A stretch of 64,000 nt of DNA, taken from Marinoscillum luteum (GTDB taxonomy: Bacteria; Bacteroidota; Bacteroidia; Cytophagales; Cyclobacteriaceae). The stretch is taken from positions 1-64,000 of the forward strand of contig NZ_JBIPKE010000011.1 in assembly GCF_044005705.1 (NCBI RefSeq). The letters are read 5' to 3'. A program made the position numbers and the translations under genes. Below, piece by piece: positions 55,502 to 64,000 of the stretch. Numbering within the stretch: the stretch's first letter is position 1; the number at the start of each line of letters is the position of its first letter. Below the pieces are notes generated by a model. That model made no database searches. It saw only the letters and a list, made by a program, of their open reading frames with translations, and was not told the origin of the DNA.

Positions 55502-56254
55502 TTAACGGTGTTTGTTCAGTGCCTTTTTGGTAAACTCTGAAAGCACCAGCCGCCCACTCATAGCTGCTCGTTCGGCCAGGAGGCTGTCCCAGTGCTCACA
55601 TCCTTCCCAGAACACTTTTTTCAACGCAGCTCTTGCTTCAGGGCTTGTCGCAGCGAGTGATGCTGCTATTTTCATGACCCCCCGGTCAAGTTGCTCTGCA
55701 TCCGCATAAACCTCTGCATACAGCCCCTTTTCTTTGGCCCACTGGGCTGACTGAAATTCCGTGGCGTTAATGGAAAGTTGAGAAAAAGCTGCCAGTCCGA
55801 TTTTTCGCTCTACCGCCGGCCCTATCACAAATGGACCAATGCCGATCGTAATTTCACTTAACCTGATAGCGGCGTGCTCTGTAGCCAGACAATAATCCAC
55901 CGCTGCCGCCAGCCCTACGCCACCTCCTACCGCTTTGCCCTGTACCCTGCCAATGATCAGCTTTGGGCACTTCCGACACTCATTGATCACATTGGCAAAG
56001 CCAGAAAAGAAAACCGTTCCTGCTTCAAGGTTGCCAATCTGAACCAGCTCATCGAAACTGGCTCCGGCACAAAAGGTACGGTCTCCACCACTTTTTAAAA
56101 TAATGACTTCTACCTGATCTTCTTTCCCACAAGTGTGAATGGCCTCTGCCAGCTCAGACAGCAGCACGCCAGGCAGGGCGTTATGCTGTGGATGAAAAAA
56201 TTCTATTTCGGTAATTCCATCTTTAAGATCTGTTCGCCTGACGTATGCTTCCAT
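55502..56254 (-). CDS. Enoyl-CoA hydratase/isomerase family protein
   Basis: From the ATG at 56254 the protein has 250 residues; the frame to 56320 adds 22 residues that look non-coding. It is a crotonase-fold protein with oxyanion-hole segments (FCAGASFDEL, GRVQGKAVGGGVGLAAAVDYCLATE) and IGIGPFVIGPAVERKIG. It should act on an acyl-CoA in fatty-acid, branched-chain amino-acid or phenylacetate degradation; the exact substrate is unknown. Confidence 0.9.
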   Translation of the reverse strand: MEAYVRRTDLKDGITEIEFFHPQHNALPGVLLSELAEAIHTCGKEDQVEVIILKSGGDRTFCAGASFDELVQIGNLEAGTVFFSGFANVINECRKCPKLIIGRVQGKAVGGGVGLAAAVDYCLATEHAAIRLSEITIGIGPFVIGPAVERKIGLAAFSQLSINATEFQSAQWAKEKGLYAEVYADAEQLDRGVMKIAASLAATSPEARAALKKVFWEGCEHWDSLLAERAAMSGRLVLSEFTKKALNKHR

Positions 56255-56447
56255 TTTTGGTTTGGGATGTTTGATTTGCTGACGGAAATTTAATTGAAAT
56301 TCCAAAAGGAGAACAATCACCGGCTCTTTAACGCTGGATAAGGATCAAAAATTAATCCCGAGCAACTCATCACTAGCATCGATTCAAATTGCGGTTGGTA
56401 TAATCGTTTTTTCCATTAATTTGTTAGCCGAATCATCATTGACCCCT

Positions 56448-57152
56448 ATGAACCCAATAGTCGCCGAATTTGTAGGCACTTTTATCCTCTTGCTTCTTGG
56501 CAATGGCGTTAACGCCAACGTATCGTTGAATAAAACCTATGGAAACAGCTCAGGATGGATCGTAATCTCAATGGGCTGGGGTCTGGCGGTGTTCGTGGCC
56601 GTATTTATTGCCGGATCTTCCAGTGGTGCACACATCAACCCTGCAGTGACCCTTGGATTGGCTCTGGTGGGTCGCTTTTCCTGGTCAGCAGTACCGGCCT
56701 ATCTTTTGGCACAGCTCCTGGGGGCATTCGCCGGTGCATGGGTCACCTATTTGCAATACCGCCCACACTTTTCCGACACAGCGGATCAAGACACCAAACT
56801 CGGCCTTTTCTGCACAGGTCCAGCCATCAAATCCACGCTTAACAATTTCATCTCAGAGGCCATTGGTACATTTACCCTTGTTTTTGCCGTGTTTTACCTA
56901 TCGTCGGGTGAAGGACTCGGATCCTTAAATGCCCTGCCGGTAGCGTTGCTGGTGGTGGGTATTGGTCTGTCATTGGGTGGTACCACCGGATATGCCATCA
57001 ACCCTGCGCGTGACCTTGGCCCGAGAATTTTTCATGCGCTGGCACCCATTCGCGCAAAGCGAGACAGCAACTGGCCATATGCCTGGATACCAATAGTAGG
57101 CCCGTTAGTAGGCGCCACACTGGCGGCCGGTGTTTATATGCTTGTGATGTAA
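56448..57152 (+). CDS. glpF: MIP-family channel, glycerol facilitator type
   Basis: From the ATG at 56448 the protein has 234 residues; the frame to 56421 adds nine. Six transmembrane helices and two half-helices with HINPAVT and AINPARDLGPR. The Asp after the second NPA-R is typical of glycerol facilitators rather than water-specific aquaporins. No glpK or glpD lies next to it. It ends three bases before the convergent gene. Confidence 0.9.
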   Translation: MNPIVAEFVGTFILLLLGNGVNANVSLNKTYGNSSGWIVISMGWGLAVFVAVFIAGSSSGAHINPAVTLGLALVGRFSWSAVPAYLLAQLLGAFAGAWVTYLQYRPHFSDTADQDTKLGLFCTGPAIKSTLNNFISEAIGTFTLVFAVFYLSSGEGLGSLNALPVALLVVGIGLSLGGTTGYAINPARDLGPRIFHALAPIRAKRDSNWPYAWIPIVGPLVGATLAAGVYMLVM

Positions 57153-57155
57153 TAG

Positions 57156-58193
57156 CTACATATTGTCAAACCCGGAAACGTAAACCGGATGTTGTTTCAA
57201 ATGCCCCACATCAGCTCCCTTGGCCATCACGGCCATTTCCTTTTCTGTGGTGAGTCTCCTGATAAGCCCTTGATCGAGTTGCTTGAACTTCCTGTATAAG
57301 TCTGACTCAGGGTCGAGACAAATAATGGCGGTACTCCTTTCGGAACGGGCAAGCGCATCTTCCAGCAAAACTTCAATGAGCCCCTCTTTGCCCTCCGGGC
57401 AAAAAACACCTTCTATCGATAAAAATCGGAAGTTTTTGCTAAATAATCGATTGATCCAAGGGATCCTGGATACGAGATTAAGCAGCAATTTTCCACCGGG
57501 TATTTCATAAACCCGCCATGCTTCCTGATTGGCCTGGAGCCCGGCCACCAACTCTCCATTTTCATAGTATCCTAAATAGCCATCCTGAAATCCCATATTC
57601 TCGGCAGTGAAAAGGCAATGATCACCATAAGTTGTCTTCAACTGTCTCTTTACATCCTCCAATTCATTCTCCTTGACAGGTGTTATTTTCGGATGCCTCT
57701 TGGGAAACAGGCGACTAAAAAATACGGTACGGAACCTTCCAACTTCCTCAAACCCAAAGGAGGTAATGAGCCTTCTGGAGCGAAGATTATCCGGATCTAC
57801 GTAAGCATAGAAAAGATGACCTTCCGGAATTTCAAGTGTTTTTCCGGAGAGCACCTCGGCAATTTCATCTTTAAGAATTGACTTTTTCTCAAGGCGTTGC
57901 AATGCGTTAGAGGGAGCTCTGAATCTGCTTTGAAAAGTAAGGTACCTGATGTAGTGGGCGGGTGAATCCTGCCCTGAATTGGAAACGGTTCTGCCCACCA
58001 AACAGCAGGCTCCCACCACTTTATCACCCAACTCCACCGTCAGAAAAACGGGGTTGCTGATGTGATCCAGCTTAGGATTGACCATGCGATGCTGATATAC
58101 CAGACTTTCACCCGGAGTACCAATGATGTTTTCATTGAGCAATGCCCTTAGCTGGTCGTTGGGAGCACCTCGTGATATTTTCAGAATTCGCAT
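57156..58193 (-). CDS. Tandem GNAT-like protein, hypothetical
   Basis: The 345-residue protein has an N-terminal GNAT-like half (FLTVELGDKVVGACCLVGRTV, then LFYAYVDPDNLRSRRLITSFGFEEVGRFRTVFF) and a C-terminal half with related strands (YYENGELVAGLQANQEAWRVYEI and SIEGVFCPEGKEGLIEVLLEDAL). It is probably an acyltransferase-fold protein, but the acetyl-CoA loop is not clear. Its start codon directly abuts the stop of the upstream S8 protease gene, so the two are translationally coupled. Confidence 0.65.
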   Translation of the reverse strand: MRILKISRGAPNDQLRALLNENIIGTPGESLVYQHRMVNPKLDHISNPVFLTVELGDKVVGACCLVGRTVSNSGQDSPAHYIRYLTFQSRFRAPSNALQRLEKKSILKDEIAEVLSGKTLEIPEGHLFYAYVDPDNLRSRRLITSFGFEEVGRFRTVFFSRLFPKRHPKITPVKENELEDVKRQLKTTYGDHCLFTAENMGFQDGYLGYYENGELVAGLQANQEAWRVYEIPGGKLLLNLVSRIPWINRLFSKNFRFLSIEGVFCPEGKEGLIEVLLEDALARSERSTAIICLDPESDLYRKFKQLDQGLIRRLTTEKEMAVMAKGADVGHLKQHPVYVSGFDNM

Positions 58194-61031
58194 CTATTGA
58201 ATGATCAACTTACCATTAAATGACTGATTGCCAGCTTCTATTCTGTAAAAATACAAACCACTTCGCACTCCAATAATAGGTACAGATTCCTGACTAGTCA
58301 ATAAAGTATGTCTGAGAATAAGTGCTCCACCACGGTCATAAAGATGAAAGACTGGAGCTGCTGAATCAAACGCTCGGGTATAAACATTGAGAAAAGAGGT
58401 GTTGCTCAGAGGATTTGGAAAGATAAGAATCGGCTTTTCAGTCAGATAATAAGTGTTGCTTGCGGTTTGGCTAAGCGATTGTCCATTTTGAAAATGCAAT
58501 GTCACCCGGTGCTCATTGTGACCTTGCCTGGGTTGCGGATCCAGTAGTCTGATGCTGGTGGATTCCGGATGAACCAGCTCACCCACCCTTTCAAAATTGT
58601 CGCCTATTCTTCTCTCAAATACAATCTTCTTTACTCCATAAGTAGTGCTCAAGGTCAGGTTTAGATAAATGCCTTCTTCCAGTACCACTTCCTGAAAAAA
58701 GGAACTCAGGAAACACCCTGCCCCCTGGATGGTATAATCAAAGGTGTAGCTTGGAAGGTACGTGTCACCAGTGCTGCTGACTGGCTGAATCGAAAAGTGA
58801 TTACTAGTAAGATTCTCCCCATTTAGGAGGAGAAAGGTATCTGTTACCACAGAGAGTAGTTCAAGGTGTGACTCACCCAAAGTAGAAACCCGATATTGTG
58901 TGGACAGATCCTGCATGGGCCATTGAAGCATCAACGAGTCCCCACAGTTAAATCCAACAGAAGCATTGAGCCGTCTGGAAATCGTGAACACCTCCGTTTC
59001 GTATTGCGCTTCATCTATAGACATTCGAGCCCTGGCCATGCCTGTAAGATCATCCGGTAAAGAGCTCCATCGAAAATGGCCATTTTCGAGTGTTAGGTCC
59101 TCTTCAATCATCTGCCATTCACTTTGCCCCACCATCTGATATTCCAATGTGCCTGTTTTACTTCCGAAAGTACTTTGCCATCTAAAATAGGTAGTGGTTT
59201 CTCCATTATAAGGAAAATTATCACTTCCTGTTGGATAATCCCATTCGAAAGTATTCAGGGTATCCCAGTCATAAACCACTTCAAAGGATTGTGAAGGGGT
59301 TAGAAGCCCCTCTCCGTTAATATTTAGCGTATAAGTCCCTGCCTGGGGTGTGCTTAGTGAAATTTGCTCAATGTTATTCAGGTGATCAGCGCCTCTGACT
59401 GCAGGGAGACTCAGCGCCAAACTATCAGGAGCGGTATTGAGAACCCAAGGTCGGTAGATGGCTCCCTCGGGATCGATCAATTCCAGGTCCAGGTCATTGA
59501 TCAGCGCGATAGCATCTCCCGGATGGGCGGGCGGATCTATCCAAACCAGTGTAATCTTAAGATTGATTGCATTTTCAGGAATGAAAAGTTCGAAAGTACT
59601 GATCTCATCCTGGGTGACACTTGAAGAGACAAAATTCCCAGAAAGGAGAGATTGCATTGATTTCCACGCATTGATTCCGCCAAATCCCGTAACGTGATCT
59701 GGCCCCACCTCACCAAAATCATCAGCACCATTAATCAGAAGGGCTTTGATCAGTGCAGAAGTGGGCTGATATCCATAAGCATTACTGAATTGTTCCTGAA
59801 GCAAGGAAACCGTACCTGAAACGAGCGCTGCAGCGTTAGAACTTCCATACATGCTGTACGATACTACTTCTGGTTTTATTCGTCCGTCATATGCCGGGCC
59901 ACGGGAGGAAAACTCCAACCTGTGCCCTACTGTATCTACAGCGCCCACTATTAGTGTGTTTTTAGCCATTTTGAAATTCCCGGTAATGTTACTGAACCCA
60001 TTGACCCCTGCGTATAGGCCCACGTGAGCGGTCAGTGACCCCTGATTTCCGCTACTCAATACATGCAGCAGGGTTGGGTTCCTGACGGCATTCTGATCAA
60101 AAGCCTCGGCTTGCAACCCGTAAAAACTCTCGATACTGGTGCCGTAGGAATGATTTTGAACAGAGATACCCCGCTTTTGATAATAGAGATCCGACTGTGG
60201 CAATACATTATTGAACCCGGATGACGAGAGTTGGACAGCAGGACTCACTCCTCTCCCTGTGATGAATGAATTACCTGCTCCGCCCACTATAGTGGCCATT
60301 TCAGTGGCATGCTGGCTCATTTCGAGGGATGATTTATCAGAAATGTGCGTGCGGCCTATGAGATCTATATCCGTAGGATCAAAGCGGTCTTCCTGAATGG
60401 ACAGCGTAGTGCCACTCCCATTGAGCAACGGGAAAAAGTTATGCAACTTATTTACCCGATTCGGGTTCAGATTGAGGTCGATTACCCGGCTTTCTGTAAC
60501 TGGCTCCAGAGACTCCCTGGAGACGAACAATACCTCGCGGTTTTGGACGATTTCGGGTAGGTGCCTGTTCAGGGTTTTTAGCGTAAATAATTTTCTGGAT
60601 CGGTCTATAATTTCCACATTTCCGAAATTTTCCAGAAATGGCAGTATATCAATTGATGAACTTTTGATTACATAGGTTACCCAGTCATCTGGCATGGTGA
60701 GGTAGTCCCTGAATTGCAGTTTCCAAAGATTATTTGCTTCCACTTCACTAATGCCATACAAATTATTTTTTTGTTCTTTCTGCTGCCGAATTATGTACGA
60801 ATTCTGACCTGTTCGCCGAAGAATTTGATTCGAAGTATCCCGTAAGTAGTCCTTTCCTTGTTGGCCTCTAAGGGTGACTTCCAACGTAGAAAGCCCTTGT
60901 TTTTCACTTTTTGAGACCGTTTCTTCTAAGTTTTTCTCTCGGCGCGATTCACCAGACACAATCTGTCCCTCGGCGTAAAAACAAAGAAGGGTTAACACTA
61001 AATAAACTGGTACCTTAATCATTGATTTCAA
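58194..61031 (-). CDS. Secreted S8 (subtilisin-like) serine protease with T9SS domain
   Basis: The 945-residue protein has a signal peptide (1-22) and a propeptide. The S8 domain spans about 200-470: the catalytic Asp lies in TLSIQEDRFD, His in EMSQHATEMATIVGG, Asn-loop in LLHVLSSGNQG and Ser in GSSNAAALVSG. Beta-sandwich domains follow, including a PPC- or P-domain-like part (LKITLVWIDPPAHPG), and the protein ends in a T9SS sorting domain (FPNPLSNTSFLNVY to NGKLIIQ). It is exported to the surface and degrades proteins. The downstream GNAT-like gene is in the same operon. Confidence 0.87.
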   Translation of the reverse strand: MKSMIKVPVYLVLTLLCFYAEGQIVSGESRREKNLEETVSKSEKQGLSTLEVTLRGQQGKDYLRDTSNQILRRTGQNSYIIRQQKEQKNNLYGISEVEANNLWKLQFRDYLTMPDDWVTYVIKSSSIDILPFLENFGNVEIIDRSRKLFTLKTLNRHLPEIVQNREVLFVSRESLEPVTESRVIDLNLNPNRVNKLHNFFPLLNGSGTTLSIQEDRFDPTDIDLIGRTHISDKSSLEMSQHATEMATIVGGAGNSFITGRGVSPAVQLSSSGFNNVLPQSDLYYQKRGISVQNHSYGTSIESFYGLQAEAFDQNAVRNPTLLHVLSSGNQGSLTAHVGLYAGVNGFSNITGNFKMAKNTLIVGAVDTVGHRLEFSSRGPAYDGRIKPEVVSYSMYGSSNAAALVSGTVSLLQEQFSNAYGYQPTSALIKALLINGADDFGEVGPDHVTGFGGINAWKSMQSLLSGNFVSSSVTQDEISTFELFIPENAINLKITLVWIDPPAHPGDAIALINDLDLELIDPEGAIYRPWVLNTAPDSLALSLPAVRGADHLNNIEQISLSTPQAGTYTLNINGEGLLTPSQSFEVVYDWDTLNTFEWDYPTGSDNFPYNGETTTYFRWQSTFGSKTGTLEYQMVGQSEWQMIEEDLTLENGHFRWSSLPDDLTGMARARMSIDEAQYETEVFTISRRLNASVGFNCGDSLMLQWPMQDLSTQYRVSTLGESHLELLSVVTDTFLLLNGENLTSNHFSIQPVSSTGDTYLPSYTFDYTIQGAGCFLSSFFQEVVLEEGIYLNLTLSTTYGVKKIVFERRIGDNFERVGELVHPESTSIRLLDPQPRQGHNEHRVTLHFQNGQSLSQTASNTYYLTEKPILIFPNPLSNTSFLNVYTRAFDSAAPVFHLYDRGGALILRHTLLTSQESVPIIGVRSGLYFYRIEAGNQSFNGKLIIQ

Positions 61032-61266
61032 ATTAGGTAAAATTTAACTCCAAAAGCCTAAGAAATGAACACTAAACCGCTCATTCAAGGGTGAATCTTG
61101 CATTTTTCATAGTTAGCCTAAACAAAATTATATTTGGATAAATATGCTTAGACTGACAAAATATCCTATATATCAAATGATATATAGGTAAAATAAATAC
61201 AATCATTCCTTCTGCAAATAGAATCTCTTTTTCTACATTCGATGCATAACTAAAACCTAATTCATT

Positions 61267-62112
61267 ATGTCTAAATTAAAATTCACGCTATTGAGCACTG
61301 TTGTGCTTCTGGCGTCTTTCACGTTGGTGACGTCTTGTACACAAGATGAAGTAGTCCCTAATGACAATGCGATTTCTGACGAAATCTCTGCCAAGTTCGA
61401 GGAACTTGGATTTGACGTAAGTGATATGCGCAAAGTCAACACCACTAATCCGCTCACTAAAGAAACCACTTCGGGCTTCTTGCTGGAGGGGGACATTATG
61501 ATTCCTTTGGCACAAATGGAATCAATGCTGAGTAGTGAGCTTTTCCACCAGGGTCCTTGTGGTGAGCAGTACCGTACCAATAACCTGGTGAGTTCACCTA
61601 GAACGATTTCGGTTATCGGCTACACTGGTGGATCACAAGCATTGGATAACACCATGCGGACAGCCTTGAGCTGGGCAGTAGACAACTACAACGCGCTCAA
61701 CATCGGCCTGACGTTCACTCTTTCTTATGGTACCAACTATGGTAGCAAAGATATTGTAGTCTACAAAGGAGGTAGTGGAGCCGGTGGTTCTGCCGGATTC
61801 CCTAGTGGTGGAAATCCTTACAAGTACGTGCAAATCCTTTCAGGAACCAGCAGCTATGGCACGAATGTAACCGAACATGTGATCACTCACGAGATTGGTC
61901 ATTGCCTGGGTATGAGACACACTGACTACTTCAACAGGTCATTGTCTTGTGGATCAGGAGGAAATGAAGGTGATGGAGGTGTAGGTGCCAACCACATCCC
62001 CGGCACTCCCACAGGATTTGATGCCAACTCAATCATGCTCTCTTGTTTTAGCTCAAGTGAAGATGGTGAGTTTGGCTCTTATGATGTGACTGCTTTTGAG
62101 TATCTCTACTAA
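61267..62112 (+). CDS. M57 (HEIGH) metalloprotease lipoprotein
   Basis: The 281-residue protein has a lipoprotein signal (LASFTLVTSC) and a propeptide. The catalytic motif HEIGHCLGMRHTDYFNRSLSC (split: zinc HEIGH near 207-211, third ligand in GMRH) is that of dual-action HEIGH peptidases (M57). It ends with DANSIMLSCFS, a Met-turn-like segment. Membrane-anchored extracellular or periplasmic protease. A bidirectional terminator follows. Confidence 0.88.
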   Translation: MSKLKFTLLSTVVLLASFTLVTSCTQDEVVPNDNAISDEISAKFEELGFDVSDMRKVNTTNPLTKETTSGFLLEGDIMIPLAQMESMLSSELFHQGPCGEQYRTNNLVSSPRTISVIGYTGGSQALDNTMRTALSWAVDNYNALNIGLTFTLSYGTNYGSKDIVVYKGGSGAGGSAGFPSGGNPYKYVQILSGTSSYGTNVTEHVITHEIGHCLGMRHTDYFNRSLSCGSGGNEGDGGVGANHIPGTPTGFDANSIMLSCFSSSEDGEFGSYDVTAFEYLY

Positions 62113-62142
62113 GATACTGAGTGGACTATTTCAATTAAAAAA

Positions 62143-62165
62143 GGCTGCCGAATGGCAGCCTTTTT
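62143..62165. terminator. Bidirectional terminator between M57 and DUF2911 genes
   Basis: GGCTGCC 62143-62149 and GGCAGCC 62154-62160 with a GAAT loop, flanked by A and T runs. Confidence 0.9.
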
Positions 62166-62167
62166 CT

Positions 62168-62716
62168 TTACTCTGTAATCACCGGAACTTCCATCTTAAT
62201 CTTGTCCCATTTGAAGACAATCTTAACGCCTGTGTCATACAATGGCTCCAGCGCAATTGTAAACTGCTCTGTATGCTCAGAAGTAAGCACAGGAATCATC
62301 ACCGAAAGAATGTCTAACTCGCTATCCGCTTCAAAAGCACCCCACTCACCAAGCTCTGAGTTCAATCTCAATTCAAAATATTGAGGGCCGGGGATTGCGT
62401 ACATGCGATAAGTTCCTTTTTTCACTGGCTGATCCACCAGAAGGACATCCTGACTGAAAGTAACCTCAGTAGATTCGTTGGCCCCTAGTCGCCAGTACTT
62501 TCCATAAGGCTGCAAAGCCTCGTCCTCTTCGGTCCCGAAAATCAGGCGATCTCTTACAGATGGTCTACTGTAAGTGATGTCAACAGTCAGCTCCCCATTG
62601 GTAAGGTTGGCCGCTCCTCTAGGGCTAAGTGTTCGGTTTCTATTGTCCAGGTAGAAGTAAGCTGCCACCAGCAGAACTACAACTACTCCAAGCGAGATTA
62701 ATATTTTCTTCAACAT
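62168..62716 (-). CDS. DUF2911 domain protein
   Basis: From the ATG at 62716 the protein has 182 residues, with a membrane-anchor or signal helix (LISLGVVVVLLVAAYFYL). The frame to 62740 adds eight. The body matches DUF2911 (ITYSRPSVRDRLIFG, PYGKYWRLGANESTEVTFS, KGTYRMYAIPG). It is a small beta-sandwich protein of unknown role, common in Bacteroidota. Confidence 0.88.
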   Translation of the reverse strand: MLKKILISLGVVVVLLVAAYFYLDNRNRTLSPRGAANLTNGELTVDITYSRPSVRDRLIFGTEEDEALQPYGKYWRLGANESTEVTFSQDVLLVDQPVKKGTYRMYAIPGPQYFELRLNSELGEWGAFEADSELDILSVMIPVLTSEHTEQFTIALEPLYDTGVKIVFKWDKIKMEVPVITE

Positions 62717-62850
62717 TTTATGAGTGTTTATTTTCGGCACAATCTAGCGATAATCTGTTGCTTGGAAGATATTGGGTAGATGATTTATTCCAACACAGCC
62801 TGGCAGGAAACGCTACCAATTCATTCATATTTTGGTAAGTTTAAGGCAGG

Positions 62851-63591
62851 ATGAAAATATTAGGAATAGACATTGGAGGCACAGGAATCAAGGGAGGTAT
62901 CGTAGATACCAAAAAAGGTGAATTGATCACCGAAAGGCATAGGATTTCCACACCCGACCCTGCAACCCCAGCTGCCATTATCGAGACAGTCATAGAGTTG
63001 GTAAAGGAATTTGACTGGCAAGGCCCTATAGGTTGCGGTTTTCCGGCGGCAGTACGTCACGACATTGTAGTCACGGCCTCTAATATTGATCAAAGTTGGA
63101 TAGGCATGAATGCTGCCAAAGCCATTCAAAAAGCCACTGGCTGCCCTACCCACCTGGTCAACGATGTAGATGCTGCAGGTATGGCCGAGATGAAGTTTGG
63201 AGCTGGCAAAGACCAAAAAGGAGTAACACTCATGGTGGCCGCCGGCACTGGTATAGGCACGGCACTGTTCATTGGTAAGCATTTGGTCCCCAATACTGAA
63301 CTGGGTTTTGTGCACGTAAAAGGGATGCCTGGTGAACATTATGCCGCCAATTCAGTTCGGAAGTCAGAGGATTTGTCCTGGCAGGAATGGGCAGAAAGGC
63401 TCAATGAATATTTCAAGAAACTGGAATTTCTATTTTGGCCAGACCTGTTTATTTTAGGAGGTGGTGTCAGTAAGGATTTTGACTCATACAAACAGTATTT
63501 TACACTGGATACCCAATTGGTACCCGCCGAGTCAAGAAATCATGCCGGAATCATTGGAGCTGCCCTGGCGGCCAAAGAAGCACTCAAATAG
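62851..63591 (+). CDS. ppgK: Polyphosphate glucokinase (ROK family)
   Basis: The 246-residue protein has GIDIGGTGIKGG (phosphate loop), WIGMNAAKAI, LVNDVDAAGMAEMKFGAG, AAGTGIGTALF and a PNTELG segment typical of strictly polyphosphate- or ATP/polyP-dependent glucokinases. It phosphorylates glucose. A TATTTTG near 62828-62834 could be its -7 element. It is followed by a ligase gene 24 bases later. Confidence 0.9.
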   Translation: MKILGIDIGGTGIKGGIVDTKKGELITERHRISTPDPATPAAIIETVIELVKEFDWQGPIGCGFPAAVRHDIVVTASNIDQSWIGMNAAKAIQKATGCPTHLVNDVDAAGMAEMKFGAGKDQKGVTLMVAAGTGIGTALFIGKHLVPNTELGFVHVKGMPGEHYAANSVRKSEDLSWQEWAERLNEYFKKLEFLFWPDLFILGGGVSKDFDSYKQYFTLDTQLVPAESRNHAGIIGAALAAKEALK

Positions 63592-63615
63592 ATCATTTAC
63601 CTCAGAATAGACAAC

Positions 63616-64000
63616 ATGAAAGACTACCCATGGCTGGCCCAGTACCCGGAGGCTACTCCCCACGAAATTGATCCCGACATCTATCCCTCACTGGTGGCCT
63701 TTCTGGCTGATTGTGTAGCCAAATTCGGGGATAAGAGTGCCTATGAAAACTTGGGCGTCGAGATATCTTTTAACGATCTGGATGTGCTCAGCAGTGCCTT
63801 TGCCAACTACCTGATGCACGAGACAAACCTCAAGAAGGGCGATCGGGTGGCGCTGCAAATGCCCAATGTGCTCCAATATCCTGTTGCACTGTTTGGCATA
63901 CTCAAAGCCGGAATGGTGGTGGTCAACACCAACCCTCAATATAAGCCTTCAGAAATGGAGCATCAGTTTACCAACGCGGGTGCTAAAGGCATTATTTTAC
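63616..64000 (+). CDS. Acyl-CoA ligase (FadD-like), 5' part, cut by window end
   Basis: An open frame from ATG 63616 runs to the end of the window (128 codons). It matches the N-terminus of long-chain fatty-acid CoA ligases: MKDYPWLAQYPE, SLVAFLADCVAKFGDKSAYEN, LKKGDRVALQMPNVLQYPVALFGILKAGMVVVNTNPQYKPSEMEHQ (split here as several family segments, ending near the A2-like motif). The P-loop and later motifs lie outside. It would activate fatty acids in beta-oxidation, fitting the enoyl-CoA hydratase further upstream. Confidence 0.88.
   Translation, partial: MKDYPWLAQYPEATPHEIDPDIYPSLVAFLADCVAKFGDKSAYENLGVEISFNDLDVLSSAFANYLMHETNLKKGDRVALQMPNVLQYPVALFGILKAGMVVVNTNPQYKPSEMEHQFTNAGAKGIIL

Noticed and set aside
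1..64000. CRISPR arrays, rRNA, complete tRNA, insertion sequences
   Set aside because: No regularly spaced repeats, no complete tRNA fold, no rRNA-like stretch and no transposase or integrase were seen on either strand.

Overview
The window comes from a member of the Bacteroidota, most likely a marine or free-living Cytophagales-type bacterium. Four secreted proteins end in type IX secretion (T9SS) sorting domains, several genes are preceded by the TAnnTTTG -7 element typical of this phylum, Shine-Dalgarno sequences are mostly absent, and SprB repeats, DUF5777, DUF2911, fascin-like modules and propeller/Y_Y_Y regulators are all present. The exact genus cannot be read from the sequence.

Left part (1-7.6 kb): a 3' remnant of a tRNA-Pro-like gene with its terminator sits directly against the 3' scrap of a membrane-protein gene. 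This looks like an island edge or rearrangement scar. Next come two secreted enzymes sharing a triple fascin-like module (an EEP-family phosphoesterase/nuclease and a GH5 glycoside hydrolase) and a 1001-residue beta-propeller LuxR-type regulator that could control them. From 7.8 to 18.1 kb there is a KefG/KefB-like cation:proton antiporter pair, an RMD1/DUF155 protein, a three-gene operon (SprB/cytochrome-like lipoprotein, YceI, DUF5777), an unusual alpha/beta-hydrolase/cyclase-like/AraC fusion and a MacB/FtsX-type permease.

Middle (18.4-39.7 kb): an AT-rich orphan gene, tyrS, a lysine-tract envelope protein, an outer-membrane protein and Ig-like lipoprotein pair, a large BNR/sortilin-like secreted propeller, a vapBC toxin-antitoxin pair with a perfect palindromic operator, a 1645-residue M43 metalloprotease carrying ten tandem repeats, ppc, a prohibitin-like protein and gltA. 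Ppc and citrate synthase together feed the TCA cycle.

Right part (39.7-64 kb): smc; a small protein resembling the C-terminus of restriction-modification enzymes; then an RNA-remodelling neighbourhood (two DEAD-box helicases, a cold-shock protein, a YbiT-like ABC-F ATPase with a degenerate second ATP site, and two small lysine-rich proteins, two of these genes having hairpin-rich candidate leaders). FloA lies in the same stretch. Further right are a lipoprotein bracketed by a 28-bp direct repeat, a membrane protein, a DnaQ/GIY-YIG fusion, yaaA, an enoyl-CoA hydratase, a GlpF-type channel, a tandem-GNAT-like protein coupled to a subtilisin-like T9SS protease, an M57 protease lipoprotein, a DUF2911 protein, a polyphosphate glucokinase and the start of an acyl-CoA ligase cut by the window edge.

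Most of the window is ordinary chromosome. The strongest candidates for something undescribed are the hydrolase/cyclase-like/AraC fusion, the ABC-F protein with an asymmetric ATPase, the ten-repeat protease, the structured leaders near the cold-shock genes and the tRNA-remnant junction. No CRISPR array, rRNA, complete tRNA, insertion sequence or integrase was found. All family assignments are from reading the protein sequences by eye; no database search was run.
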